NCBI RefSeq assembly: GCF_902706285.1
Contig: NZ_CACSKD010000008.1
Location: 186,001 to 250,000, forward strand
Source: Rhizobium sp. 18055
Lineage (GTDB): Bacteria > Pseudomonadota > Alphaproteobacteria > Rhizobiales > Rhizobiaceae
Reading direction: 5' to 3'
DNA length: 64,000 nt
The translations under genes and the position numbers were made by a program. This document shows positions 42,725 through 51,935 of the stretch, one piece after another (position 1 is the first letter of the stretch; each line of letters opens with the position of its first letter). Under the pieces are notes generated by a model. The model saw only the letters and a list, made by a program, of their open reading frames with translations. It made no database searches and was not told the DNA's origin.

Positions 42725-43852
42725 TCAGTTGGTCCAGTAGGTTCCGGTGAGCGGCACCGCCATGAAGCCGTTGAGCGTTTGCCGCGCCGCTTCGATGTCG
42801 AGGTCCGCAAATAGCTGCGGGTGGGTCCATTTGGCGATCAGTTCGAGCGCCAGCAGGTCGAGGGGTGAGTTGAAGATCTGTTGCGACAGGCCGTGAACGG
42901 TTCCTTTTTCGACGGCGGGAAGCGCAGAAAAGCCGGTTCGGGCGAGTAGCTGCGCCATCGAGTCATGAGTCTCTTCGGCGCTGTAGCGCGGCCCGATGAG
43001 AAGGCCGCCACGGCTTGCCATGTATTCACCGCCGGTGGCGATATAGACGTCCGGCTTCGAGGCAATGGCATATTCGAGGCTGATTTGGCCGAACGGCCTG
43101 CCGACGAGAACGTCACCGATGTTGCGCGCATCCACGAAGTCGATGAATTTGCCGACGTTGCCGGTGCCCGGAGAGTTGCAGCACGGCTCTTGCGTGGATG
43201 CGTGTGTTTCCATGAAGACCGCAGGCTTGTTGGATGGATTGGCGCCGGCAATCCGCTCGGCGATCAAGCTCTTCTGCTGCTTGCGGAACGATATGACCTT
43301 GGCTGCGGCGGCTTCCCGACCGATAATCCTGCCCAGAATCGCGAGGCTCTGATCCGAATTTGCGGCCGGATCGACGACGAAATCGATGAACACGACCGGA
43401 ATCCCTGCCTGATGGAGCTGCTCGATTTGCTGTTCGGCCGGATGCGAATAAAGCGACAGAACCACTAGGTCGGGCTTTGCAGCCATGACCTGCTCGACAA
43501 GCATGTCCTGGGCGTTGCTCGTTGACTTCGGCAGGGTCTCAATCGCCGGAAATTTCTGCTGATAGGTGGCATAGAGTTCGCGGCCGAAGCGATCGACATC
43601 GTGCGGCCAGGCCGCGATCAGGCGGACCGGATCGTCGGTGAGAAAGGAGAGCGCCAAAATCAGGCGGCCGTCATCGACCAGCAGGCGGCTGGCAGGCTTT
43701 TCCAAGGTGACCGTGCGCCCCTTGAGGTCATTGATGATGATGTCGGCGTGCGCGAACTGCGGCAGCGCCAGTGCGATTAGCAATGAGGCGATCGCAGCGA
43801 TCGGCTTGCAGGCAATGGAATGTGTCTTGGTGCTGAGTTTGGTGTTGGGCAT
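42725..43852 (-). CDS. Siderophore-type periplasmic binding protein (FepB/FhuD class)
   Basis: A 375-aa protein with a Sec signal peptide (LALPQFAHADI) and a class III periplasmic-binding fold: IIINDLKGRTVTLEKPASRL, AKPDLVVLSLYSHPAEQQIE, VVFIDFVVDPAANS, SLEYAIASKPDVYIATGGEY and a C-terminal WTHPQLFADLD segment. It should carry the ferric siderophore across the periplasm. No cognate FepC/D/G permease or ATPase lies in the window, so it must use partners encoded elsewhere. It lies between the methyltransferase and entC genes in the same operon direction. Confidence 0.88.
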   Translation of the reverse strand: MPNTKLSTKTHSIACKPIAAIASLLIALALPQFAHADIIINDLKGRTVTLEKPASRLLVDDGRLILALSFLTDDPVRLIAAWPHDVDRFGRELYATYQQKFPAIETLPKSTSNAQDMLVEQVMAAKPDLVVLSLYSHPAEQQIEQLHQAGIPVVFIDFVVDPAANSDQSLAILGRIIGREAAAAKVISFRKQQKSLIAERIAGANPSNKPAVFMETHASTQEPCCNSPGTGNVGKFIDFVDARNIGDVLVGRPFGQISLEYAIASKPDVYIATGGEYMASRGGLLIGPRYSAEETHDSMAQLLARTGFSALPAVEKGTVHGLSQQIFNSPLDLLALELIAKWTHPQLFADLDIEAARQTLNGFMAVPLTGTYWTN

Positions 43853-43904
43853 TGCATCTATTCCAGTGTCGGGACTTCTACGGTCGATGCGAGCGGTGCG
43901 CTCT

Positions 43905-44543
43905 TCAGGATCGCCGACGAACCAGGGTCATGCCGTCGCCGAGCGGCAGCATCGACATATCGACGCGCTCGTCGTCGCGGATCTTCAGATTGAGATTGCG
44001 TAGCGCCACGGTTTCGACGCTGTGGTCTTGCGGATCGGCAACCGAGCGACCCCAGAACATGTTGTCAAAGCAGATGAGCCCGCCCGGCCGCGTCAGGCGC
44101 AGGCTGTACTCGTAATAGGCGTCATAGTTTTCCTTGTCGGCATCGATATAGGTGAAATCGAACGTCGCCTCACCTTCCTCGGCCAGAAGGCGCTTCAGGG
44201 ATGCAACGGCATCGCCGAGCTTCAGCGCTATGCGGTCCGCGACGCCAGCCTCTTGCCAATAGCGGCGGGCGATCGCCGTCCATTCCTCGCTGGCATCCAG
44301 CGCGACGAGGCGCCCGCCGGGCGGTACCGCCAGCGCCATCGCGAGAGCGCTGTATCCGGTATAGGTGCCGATCTCCAGCACCCGGCTTGCACCGAGCGTC
44401 TTCATGAGGAACGTGAGCAGCTGGCCGGCGGGCGGCGAAGTCACCATGTTGCCGTCGGGCAGCGCCAGGGTCTGCACATCGATCTGACGTGTCCCGAATT
44501 CGACCGCGTATTGCCGTATCTGGATATCCGTCACGTGTTTCAT
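43905..44543 (-). CDS. SAM-dependent O-methyltransferase (caffeoyl-CoA/catechol OMT family)
   Basis: A 212-aa methyltransferase: VLEIGTYTGYSALAMALAVP (SAM motif I), RLVALDASEEWTAIARRYW, DFTYIDADKENYDAYYEYSL (metal-binding Asp) and PGGLICFDNMFWGRSVADP (Asp-Asn metal site). The family methylates catechol hydroxyls using a divalent metal. Position between the TonB receptor and FepB-like genes suggests it modifies DHB or the finished catecholate, which would change iron binding or recognition (inference). An unrelated small-molecule substrate cannot be excluded. Not part of the standard enterobactin set. Confidence 0.88.
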   Translation of the reverse strand: MKHVTDIQIRQYAVEFGTRQIDVQTLALPDGNMVTSPPAGQLLTFLMKTLGASRVLEIGTYTGYSALAMALAVPPGGRLVALDASEEWTAIARRYWQEAGVADRIALKLGDAVASLKRLLAEEGEATFDFTYIDADKENYDAYYEYSLRLTRPGGLICFDNMFWGRSVADPQDHSVETVALRNLNLKIRDDERVDMSMLPLGDGMTLVRRRS

Positions 44544-44570
44544 CACTGATCCTTTTCCCGTGCGCGCCCG

Positions 44571-46805
44571 TCACCACTTGTAGGTGGCGGTGGCCATGAC
44601 TGTCCGGCCGGTGCCGTAGAAGCACTGGTTGGCCGAAGCGCAGGCGGAGACGAATTCTTTGTTGAACAGATTTGTCGCGTTGACCGCCAATTCGAAGCCC
44701 TTGAACTGCGGATCGTAATTACCGAGGTCGTAGTGGATGGCCGCATCGAAGAGCGTGTAGGACGGCACCTTCATCGCTTCAGTATTGGCGGCATCGCCAT
44801 TCGTCGAGCCCATGTAGCGGACGCCGACCCCGAAGCCGAGCCCGGCCAACGCGCCGGAATCGATCGTGTAGTCGCCCCACAGGCTCGCCATGTGTTCGGG
44901 TGCACCCGCCGGCGTTTTTCCGACGGTGTTTGCAACATTGCTCTTCGTCACCTCGACATCGGCATAGGTATAGGCGGCGCTGAGACTGAGATTGTCAGTG
45001 ACCGCAAATTTCGCGCCAAGTTCAATGCCGCGCGAGCGAACTTCGCCTGTCTGCGTTTGGCAAACAGTCGAACTGCAGCCGGTCAGCGTCGTGTTGGTGC
45101 TCGTGTGTTGCAAGTCTGTCGTCAGCACATCCTGCTGCGTGAGGTCATAGAGTGCGACGGTGAAAATTGCGTCGTAGTTGGCAGGCTGATACTTCACGCC
45201 GACTTCATACTGCTGGCCGGTCGTCGGCTTGAATGTCGTACCGCCGTAACCGGTTCCCATAGCGGGATCGAAGGAGGTGGCATAACTCGCATAAGGCGCG
45301 ACACCATTGTCGAACTGGTAGAGAAGGCCTGCCTTCCATGTGAAGGCGCTATCCTGCGTGTCGGAATTGGTCGCTGCGCCTGTGGCAAGGGTTGTCGTCG
45401 TGCTGTCGATCGAGGACCAGTCACGACGGCCGGCGAGCACGAACGCCCAGTTGTCGAGCTTCATCTGATCTTGAACATATACGCCGGTCTGATGGCGGAC
45501 TTGATCCTGTCGTCCGGTCATCTTGATGGTCGGCGCGCTCTCGTACACCGGATTGAGATAATTGATATAGGTGACCGCGCCGTTGCCATAGGTCGAAGTG
45601 GCGTCGAGCTGCTGGTAGTCGAGGCCCATCAGGACCTTGTGCTCGAGCGGCCCGGTATCGAAATCAGCCTCCGCCTGGTTGTCGACCGCAAGGGCATTGA
45701 ATTGTTCGATGTAATGCGTCGATTGGCGGCCGAGGCATAGATAGGCGACGCCGCCGCAGCTTGCAGCCGCGGCCCATGCGCTTCCTCCAGCGGGAACGGA
45801 ATAGGCCTCGAACTCACTGCTGCTGTGCATGAAGCGCAGGTTCTGCCGCAGCGTCCAGACATCGTTCAGATGACGCTCGAATTCATATCCGAGCGTAGCC
45901 TGGGTGCGGGAGAAGGAATTGTAGTTTGGATTGCCGCTGAAGAAATCGGATGGGATCTGGCCGTTGGGGTTCGTCTGCAAGGTTCCCAGAGCCGGCATCC
46001 AGTTGGTGAGTGCTGCGTTCGGGTCGCGCGTATAGCTCGCCTTCACCGTCAATGTCGTGTCGGCATCCGGCGACCAGGTCACCGATGGCGCCAGCGCCAA
46101 GCGCTCGCTGTCGGAATTGTCGAAGCCGAGATCGTAGAGACGACCGACGCCGGTCAGCCGATAGAGGAACTGCCCTTCCTGATCGATCGGCCCCGTGAAA
46201 TCGAAGCCGGTTTCGGCGCGTCCGTTGTTGCCAACACGCGTAAATACCTCATGGGAAGCCTCAGCCTCGGGCTTCTTGCTGACGAGATTGACCAGACCGC
46301 CGGGATTTCCGGAACCGTAAAGAACGGAGGCCGGACCTCGCATGATTTCGATGCTGTCTATCAGGTAGGGATCGACCGACGGGACATTGTAATTGATGCC
46401 GGTTGGCAGCCTCAAGCCGTCCCAATAGTGGACGTAGTTCGCATTCGGGCCGAAGCCGCCGAAGCCGCGGATGAAGACGCTGTCGAAGCGATCTCCGGGC
46501 CGTGAGCCGGTGGTAATCCCTGGCTCATAGCGAAGCGCCGAAGATATGCTGGTCGCCCCCTGCTTTGTGAACTGCGCACTTGTCACCACCGACACGGACT
46601 GAGGCGTTTCGGCGATGAGCGTATCGGTCTTGGTGCCGGCACGAGCATGCTTGGTGATCGGCCCTTCATTCCTCATGCCATTGGATGTCAGCGTGATCTT
46701 CTTCAGGACAGTCGGGTCCTGATCATCGGCCGACGCGATCGATATGGTCGCAAAAAGGCTCGCCGTTCCCGCCAGCAATCCTGCAAGAGCCTGTCTGTAA
46801 AGCAT
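44571..46805 (-). CDS. TonB-dependent ferric siderophore receptor
   Basis: A 744-aa outer-membrane receptor with a signal peptide (LFATISIASADD), plug domain (IAETPQSVSVVTSAQFTKQG, SALRYEPGITTGSRPGDRFD, DSIEIMRGPASVLYGSGNPG) and a 22-strand barrel that ends TVMATATYKW with a terminal aromatic residue. The plug motifs are those of the FhuA/FpvA siderophore class. It imports the ferric siderophore using TonB energy. It is the promoter-proximal gene of the minus-strand locus, divergent from an AraC regulator. Confidence 0.94.
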   Translation of the reverse strand: MLYRQALAGLLAGTASLFATISIASADDQDPTVLKKITLTSNGMRNEGPITKHARAGTKTDTLIAETPQSVSVVTSAQFTKQGATSISSALRYEPGITTGSRPGDRFDSVFIRGFGGFGPNANYVHYWDGLRLPTGINYNVPSVDPYLIDSIEIMRGPASVLYGSGNPGGLVNLVSKKPEAEASHEVFTRVGNNGRAETGFDFTGPIDQEGQFLYRLTGVGRLYDLGFDNSDSERLALAPSVTWSPDADTTLTVKASYTRDPNAALTNWMPALGTLQTNPNGQIPSDFFSGNPNYNSFSRTQATLGYEFERHLNDVWTLRQNLRFMHSSSEFEAYSVPAGGSAWAAAASCGGVAYLCLGRQSTHYIEQFNALAVDNQAEADFDTGPLEHKVLMGLDYQQLDATSTYGNGAVTYINYLNPVYESAPTIKMTGRQDQVRHQTGVYVQDQMKLDNWAFVLAGRRDWSSIDSTTTTLATGAATNSDTQDSAFTWKAGLLYQFDNGVAPYASYATSFDPAMGTGYGGTTFKPTTGQQYEVGVKYQPANYDAIFTVALYDLTQQDVLTTDLQHTSTNTTLTGCSSTVCQTQTGEVRSRGIELGAKFAVTDNLSLSAAYTYADVEVTKSNVANTVGKTPAGAPEHMASLWGDYTIDSGALAGLGFGVGVRYMGSTNGDAANTEAMKVPSYTLFDAAIHYDLGNYDPQFKGFELAVNATNLFNKEFVSACASANQCFYGTGRTVMATATYKW

Positions 46806-47010
46806 TCGTTTCCCTTGACTGCACCGCGTGCGAACTCTTTTGGCGAGCTAGATGATCGAAAGATCCGCCACAAAGATGATTGTATTTGTCATGTTTGTTG
46901 TTATATGGATTTACGAACGGAAGGCCACTGCAAACTCGTTTGAGAAAACGCCATTTTTGTTTGTGTTACGGCGCGCGGCGCCCGCGCCAAGGTATGGGAA
47001 TAACCACTGG
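46806..47010. promoter_or_regulatory. Divergent promoter region of the siderophore receptor and AraC regulator
   Basis: A 205-base, AT-rich gap. It contains a short inverted repeat CAAACTCGTTTG at 46931-46942 that may be a regulator site. I looked for a clear Fur, Irr or RirA box and could not recognise one with confidence. The region should nevertheless drive both directions. Confidence 0.4.
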
Positions 47011-48000
47011 ATGAGCTCTCTGGTCAAAGCGCACGAATTCTTCGGGCAGATGCAGACCGAAAATCAGACGTTTCGCCTGCTCAACTCGAATATCGGCGCG
47101 GGTGATACGGTCTTGCACGGGACTTTCAGCAAGACGACCATCAGAAACGGTCTGACGGCTCACTATTCTGACGTCACCAACCTTTGCGATCTCCACACCG
47201 AAGCCGAATCCGCACCGCATTTGGGAATCAAGCTGTTTTTCCAAGGCGGCGTGAGCGCCAGTATCGGCAACCAGGATATTCCGATGCCGCATCGGCTCGA
47301 AAACTCCGACCACTGGATTCCGTCTGCCACCCTGTTCTACCAGCAGGAACAGGAGTTGTTCCGGCGCCGCGCGACCGTCGGCGATCGTTTGCGCAAACTC
47401 ACGATCAAAATTTTCCCGGAATGGCTGGAGTCGGGGGACGTCTTCGGCGACGCCGGCGCGCACAGCCTGAAGCTCTTCACCTCGACAAGGCTGGCGGCGC
47501 GCTCCTGGCGCCCGAGCGCGCAACTCGTGGCATTGGCCACGCAGGCAATCAAACCGCCCCCTCTCGAACCCTACCTGAAACGCCTTTACATGGAGAGCCG
47601 CGCGCTCGGCATTATTGCCGAGGCCTTTTCCCTGCTAGTCGACAGACGCCCTACCCCTGCACTCGCCACCAGCCTGAGTGCCAGCGAGAACAAGCGGCTG
47701 CGACGTGCCGAGGAGTTGTTGAGAAACTGCGACAGCCCGCCTTCCCTCGATGAACTCGCCGTCGAAGCTGGCGTGAGCGTCAATACGCTGCAGCGGCTAT
47801 TTCACGCTGCCCATGGCATGACGGTCTTCCATTACGTGCGCGCGCTGAAACTGGGACAGGCGAGAACGGCTCTCGAAAATGATGGAGTGACCATCGCGCA
47901 GGCCGCCTACCTCGCCGGCTATACCAGCCCCGCGAATTTCGCCACCGCATTCAAGAGGCTGCATGGATTTTCGCCCAGGGAAGCCCGATCACGTCGATGA
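47011..48000 (+). CDS. AraC-family transcriptional regulator (PchR-like)
   Basis: A 329-aa protein with an N-terminal ligand domain (FFGQMQTENQTFRLLNSN start; GIKLFFQGGVSASIGNQDIP) and a C-terminal double helix-turn-helix (SLDELAVEAGVSVNTLQRLF; IAQAAYLAGYTSPANFATAF, ending FSPREARSRR). PchR-type members sense a siderophore and activate its receptor and biosynthesis genes. Position divergent from the TonB receptor supports this. I start at the ATG at 47011; the frame extends to 46852 but the extra part is non-homologous and would contain the promoter. Confidence 0.88.
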   Translation: MSSLVKAHEFFGQMQTENQTFRLLNSNIGAGDTVLHGTFSKTTIRNGLTAHYSDVTNLCDLHTEAESAPHLGIKLFFQGGVSASIGNQDIPMPHRLENSDHWIPSATLFYQQEQELFRRRATVGDRLRKLTIKIFPEWLESGDVFGDAGAHSLKLFTSTRLAARSWRPSAQLVALATQAIKPPPLEPYLKRLYMESRALGIIAEAFSLLVDRRPTPALATSLSASENKRLRRAEELLRNCDSPPSLDELAVEAGVSVNTLQRLFHAAHGMTVFHYVRALKLGQARTALENDGVTIAQAAYLAGYTSPANFATAFKRLHGFSPREARSRR

Positions 48001-48054
48001 GAGGCCTCACCAAATGTTTGATCCATCCGGCGCGACAGGCAATGGATGCGAGCC

Positions 48055-48343
48055 CAACGCGGCTGGGCACCCCATTCTCATCATGGATCAAGCAGGTTGG
48101 CATATGTCCAACACTCTTCTCGTTGCGGTAAACATCACCACCCTGCCCCTGCCGCCTAGATCACCCGAGCGCAATCCCGTCGAGAATACCTGGCAGTTCA
48201 TGCGCCAAAACTGGCTATCGAACCGGGTCTTCACGTCCTACCACCACATCGTCGATCACTGCTGCCACGCTTGGACAACTCTACAAAATCAACCATGGAA
48301 GATCATGTCCATCGGGCGGCGGAAAGGCACGCATGGGTTCTGA
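48055..48343 (+). mobile_element. IS630-family transposase C-terminal remnant
   Basis: The plus frame reads HPILIMDQAGWHMSNTLLVA, LPLPPRSPERNPVENTWQFM, RQNWLSNRVFTSYHHIVDHC and QPWKIMSIGRRKGTHGF before a stop. These are the last two acidic catalytic motifs and end of an IS630 DDE transposase. The N-terminal half and the terminal repeats are missing. It abuts the end of the AraC gene and marks the right border of the siderophore locus. Confidence 0.88.
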
Positions 48344-48531
48344 TCAATGAGGGTTGGTATCAGTGACTATTTCCCCCCAATCGTCCAAGCCCATAAAGGC
48401 GGCAATGAACCGCGGGCCGCTGTCCCTTCCAGCCGCATACAGCACAGACGGAAGGCGGCGCCGGCTTGGCCTTTCAGCCGCACTTCACGGCCTGATAAAA
48501 CTCGCCGCCAAGCGCCTTGACCCTAGCTTCG

Positions 48532-48549
48532 CATAATGTATACATTATG
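48532..48549. promoter_or_regulatory. Perfect 18-bp palindrome, putative GntR operator
   Basis: CATAATGTATACATTATG, 76 bases before the aldolase ATG. A TGTATACA core is typical of FadR/VanR-type GntR operators. The operon ends with a GntR-FCD gene at 57091, the likely ligand-controlled repressor. Confidence 0.7.
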
Positions 48550-48625
48550 TTGTTCGGTTAGGTTTGCTTCGAACGTCGAGCGGCCGACGACCGTGAATAT
48601 TTTCACCCAAAGAGGGAATAGCGCT

Positions 48626-49414
48626 ATGGCGATGGAGCTAGAAACGCGGACAATGCGGTCCCACATTCCTAATATTGATCTGGATACGCCTGAGATTCAG
48701 GAGATGCGGCTTGATCTTGCTGCAGCACTGCGCATGTGCGCGCACTTGGGTCTGCACGAGGGAATTGACAATCACTTTTCTGCGTTGCTTCCGGGTGAAA
48801 ACAACCTCTTCCTGGTCAATCCATATGGATTGTCATTCAGCGAGGTAACGGCTTCTTCCCTCCTGATCTGCGACTTTGAAGGCAATGTCGTCAAGGGCGA
48901 TGGGCAGCCTGAGGGAAGCGCCTTTTTCATCCATGCTCGAATTCACAAATTACTGCCACGCGCTCGCGTCGCGTTTCATACTCACATGCCCAATGCGACG
49001 GCATTGAGTATGCTTGACAGTGAGCCTTTCGATTGGTCCATCCAATCGTCGCTAAAATTCTATGGGCGCTTGGCCTTTGATACGAACTACAGCGGTCTGG
49101 CACTTGATGAACTCGAAGGCGACCGTATTGCCTTAAGCGTCGGCGACGCCGATGTCGTCTTTATGCAAAACCATGGTGTCATGGTCGTCGGGCCGACGAT
49201 CGCTCAGGCCTGGGATGATCTCTATTTCCTTGAACGCGCCGCCGAAGTGCAAATCAAAGCGCTCAGCACCGGGCGTAAGACCAAGCCGGTCCGGCCTGAG
49301 ATTGCACAAAAGGTTTTCGAGGAAGAGCACGCGGCCTTGCCCGCGACATCTAGAAGGCATCTCGACAGCGTTCATCGCATCCTGAGAAAGCGTGAGCCTG
49401 ATTATGCGCAGTGA
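48626..49414 (+). CDS. Class II aldolase/adducin-family protein
   Basis: A 262-aa cytoplasmic protein: LGLHEGIDNHFSALLPGENN, PYGLSFSEVTASSLLICD, GSAFFIHARIHKLLPRARVA, FHTHMPNATALSML (HxH zinc ligands) and QNHGVMVVGPTIAQAWDDLY (third His). Class II aldolases cleave or decarboxylate sugar-phosphate-like or hydroxy-acid substrates; the exact reaction is unknown. The ATG at 48626 has AGAGGGA eight bases upstream; the frame extends to 48536, which overlaps the palindrome. First gene of an operon with two dipeptidases and a peptide transporter. Confidence 0.85.
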   Translation: MAMELETRTMRSHIPNIDLDTPEIQEMRLDLAAALRMCAHLGLHEGIDNHFSALLPGENNLFLVNPYGLSFSEVTASSLLICDFEGNVVKGDGQPEGSAFFIHARIHKLLPRARVAFHTHMPNATALSMLDSEPFDWSIQSSLKFYGRLAFDTNYSGLALDELEGDRIALSVGDADVVFMQNHGVMVVGPTIAQAWDDLYFLERAAEVQIKALSTGRKTKPVRPEIAQKVFEEEHAALPATSRRHLDSVHRILRKREPDYAQ

Positions 49415-49466
49415 GGCTGCGCCCGTTGAATTTGTTTCTCCTTACGACCGAGTGGATTGAGTAACT

Positions 49467-50651
49467 ATGGCACGCAATTATCGCATCTATGACGAAGCGC
49501 ACGCTCGAGCCATCAAGCTGATGGAGAGCCATCCGTTTATTGACGGTCATAGCGATCTTCCGTTGGTAATAAGAACAGATCCGCAAGCGCGAGGCGACGT
49601 GGTTGCATATCGACTCGATCACGACCTTCCCGAACGCGACACGGATATCCCCAAGCTTCAACGGGGTTTGGTGGGCGGCCAGATTTGGGCTGCGTTTCCC
49701 GGCCTGGAACTGGGGCCGCCCTGGGCGATCACACTCGAGCAGATCGAGTTGATTGCGCAACTGCCGGAGAAGTATCCAGGCGCATTTTTGGCTGCTTACA
49801 AGTCGTCGGACATAGCTGTTGCTAAAAGCGAAGGGAAAATTGCTTCCATCATCGCGGTCGAAGGCGGCGTAGGCCTCGACAACCGGCCATCGTTGCTTGC
49901 GACATGGTACCGCCTTGGTGTGCGGTTGTTCACGCTTTGCCATAATGAGTCGTTGGATTGGGTTGATTCCGCGACTGATGAAGCAAAATCTGGCGGCCTG
50001 TCCGAGCTCGGCAAGGAGATTGTCCGGGAAGCAAACCGTCTCGGGATCATCGTGGATTGCGCGCATATTTCTGCTGATGCAATGCATCATGTCCTTGATA
50101 CATCGTCGGCTCCCGTCGTCTTTTCACACTCAAACGCATTTTCGTTGACCGACCACCCCCGCAACGTTCCCGATGACGTGCTGGACCGGATCGCGGAGAA
50201 TGGCGGAATGATAATGGCGACGTTCGTGCCCTACTTTCTCAGCCAGGCGTCGTGCGATTGGTACCGCGACGGCATTCACGATGAATATGGCAAAACGCCA
50301 AGTGTCTTGTTCGATCCCAATTGCGAAAACCCATCGCTGTTTTCCGATACCCCGGCAAACATGATTGCCGCGATGGAGGAGCAGAAAGGCACAAAATGGG
50401 TGTCTGGCGATCTCTTCGATCTCGTGGATCATATCGAATATCTTGCCGCGCGTATCGGCGTGGATCACCTCGGCATCGGGTCTGATTTCTACGGCGGCGC
50501 CGCCGCACCTGGAATGGAGACCGTCGAATGCTACCCCTTTATTTTCGCAGAGCTCATTCGACGCGGCTGGCAAGAGGATGATCTCATCAAGATCAGCTAC
50601 CAGAATTTCGTCCGCGTGTTCGCGGCCGTAGAAGACGTCGCTTCGCGCTAG
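49467..50651 (+). CDS. Membrane dipeptidase (M19 family), first copy
   Basis: A 394-aa zinc dipeptidase: HSDLPLVIRTD (His28, Asp30), AVEGGVGLDNRPSLLATWYR (bridging Glu), LGVRLFTLCHNESLDWVDSA, VDCAHISADAMHHVLDTSSA, VFSHSNAFSLTDHPRNVPDD and HLGIGSDFYGG (substrate Asp). All metal ligands of the renal-dipeptidase family are present. Members hydrolyse dipeptides, including ones with D-residues, or related amides. No signal peptide, so cytoplasmic despite the family name. A near paralog follows 60 bases later. Confidence 0.92.
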   Translation: MARNYRIYDEAHARAIKLMESHPFIDGHSDLPLVIRTDPQARGDVVAYRLDHDLPERDTDIPKLQRGLVGGQIWAAFPGLELGPPWAITLEQIELIAQLPEKYPGAFLAAYKSSDIAVAKSEGKIASIIAVEGGVGLDNRPSLLATWYRLGVRLFTLCHNESLDWVDSATDEAKSGGLSELGKEIVREANRLGIIVDCAHISADAMHHVLDTSSAPVVFSHSNAFSLTDHPRNVPDDVLDRIAENGGMIMATFVPYFLSQASCDWYRDGIHDEYGKTPSVLFDPNCENPSLFSDTPANMIAAMEEQKGTKWVSGDLFDLVDHIEYLAARIGVDHLGIGSDFYGGAAAPGMETVECYPFIFAELIRRGWQEDDLIKISYQNFVRVFAAVEDVASR

Positions 50652-50711
50652 GAAAGCAACGTCCAAGCACGAATGTAAACACGTTATGTCAAGCTTCGAG
50701 TAAGGGCAGCG

Positions 50712-51905
50712 ATGTCGAAATTTTGGTCGAATGACAATGCTTTTGCCAAGGCGGTGGAATTTCTCAATCGGGTCCCCCTGATAGACTGCCACAACGATCT
50801 ACCAGTGGTCATACGCCGAGACAAAGATGCCCAGGGCGACGTGGCAAAATACGATCTGCGTGTCCATAAGGACAACCGCGATACCGATATTCCCAGCCTT
50901 CGCACCGGTTTGGTGGCTGCGCAAATCTGGGCAGCTTTTCCACCGCTCTCCCAAGGCCCCGGAATCCGCACCACTCTCGAGCAGATCGAGCTCATCCATC
51001 GCATCGCGGAGACCTATCCCGACGTTTTCCTTCCCGCTTTGACGGTGGCAGACATCGATGCGGCAAAGGCGCGCGGCAAGATCGCATCGTTTATTGCGGT
51101 GGAGGGGGGCGTGGGGCTTTCAGAGAGCTTAGAGCTATTAACTAGCTGGCATCGGTTGGGCGTCCGGCTCGTTACTCTGTGTCACAACGAGAGCTTAAGC
51201 TGGGTGGATTCAGCGACCGACGTTTCGATCAGCGGAGGCCTCTCGCCGTTTGGCGAGCAGGTGGTCCGGGAATGCAACAGGCTCGGTATTATTGTGGATT
51301 GCGCGCATGTCTCGCATGCAGGAATTCGCCGTGTCCTCGACGTGACGAAATCACCGATCGCGCTTTCGCATTCAAATGCTTTCGCACTCAGCGATCATCC
51401 GCGAAATGTCTCTGACGATATTCTTGATCGTATCCGATCGACAAGAAGCATGGTCATGGCCACCTTCGTGCCGGCTTTCATCAGCCAGGCCTCGCGGGAT
51501 TGGCACAGGAAACTCCAGGACCAATACGGAAAGGGTCTGCCGACGAATACAAGCCGGCCCAGCCTGGCAAGCGGCGGTGACAGTGCTGCCGCAGTGATCG
51601 CGGCGCATGCGAAGGAAAGCGGAGATGCATGGGTTGCGGGAACGTTGCCTGAACTTGTGGATCATATCGAGTATATGGCCAACCGGGCTGGTGTGGAAGC
51701 GATTGGGATCGGCTCCGACTTTTACGGCGGCCCGACTCCAGAGGGGTTGGAGAATGTCGAATGCTTTCCGCACATATTCGCGGAGATGATCCGGCGGGGC
51801 TGGAGCTTTGACGCTCTGGCAAAGATTGCGTCCGAAAATTTCAAACGCCTGATGGCCGAGGTTCAGGACGGAGCGGGGCCGGTGCCCCGCTTGGCAGTGG
51901 ATTAG
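50712..51905 (+). CDS. Membrane dipeptidase (M19 family), second copy
   Basis: A 397-aa paralog of the preceding gene with the same frame of motifs: HNDLPVVIRRD (His27, Asp29), AVEGGVGLSESLELLTSWHR, LVTLCHNESLSWVDSATDVS, VDCAHVSHAGIRRVLDVTKS, LSHSNAFALSDHPRNVSDD, and AIGIGSDFYGGPTPEGLENVE. The two proteins look clearly related throughout, so a tandem duplication followed by divergence is likely. Both keep every active-site residue I can see. They may handle different dipeptides, or form a heteromer (inference). It is followed by the transporter genes. Confidence 0.92.
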   Translation: MSKFWSNDNAFAKAVEFLNRVPLIDCHNDLPVVIRRDKDAQGDVAKYDLRVHKDNRDTDIPSLRTGLVAAQIWAAFPPLSQGPGIRTTLEQIELIHRIAETYPDVFLPALTVADIDAAKARGKIASFIAVEGGVGLSESLELLTSWHRLGVRLVTLCHNESLSWVDSATDVSISGGLSPFGEQVVRECNRLGIIVDCAHVSHAGIRRVLDVTKSPIALSHSNAFALSDHPRNVSDDILDRIRSTRSMVMATFVPAFISQASRDWHRKLQDQYGKGLPTNTSRPSLASGGDSAAAVIAAHAKESGDAWVAGTLPELVDHIEYMANRAGVEAIGIGSDFYGGPTPEGLENVECFPHIFAEMIRRGWSFDALAKIASENFKRLMAEVQDGAGPVPRLAVD

Positions 51906-51935
51906 ACCGAAGAAGAAAGTAGAAGGGAACAAAAA

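Noticed and set aside
44733..45740. 335-codon plus-strand frame opposite the TonB receptor
   Set aside because: Antisense shadow of the barrel region.
46806..47010. Search for Fur, RirA or Irr boxes in the siderophore promoter
   Set aside because: Only a short CAAACTCGTTTG repeat was seen; no recognised iron box could be claimed.
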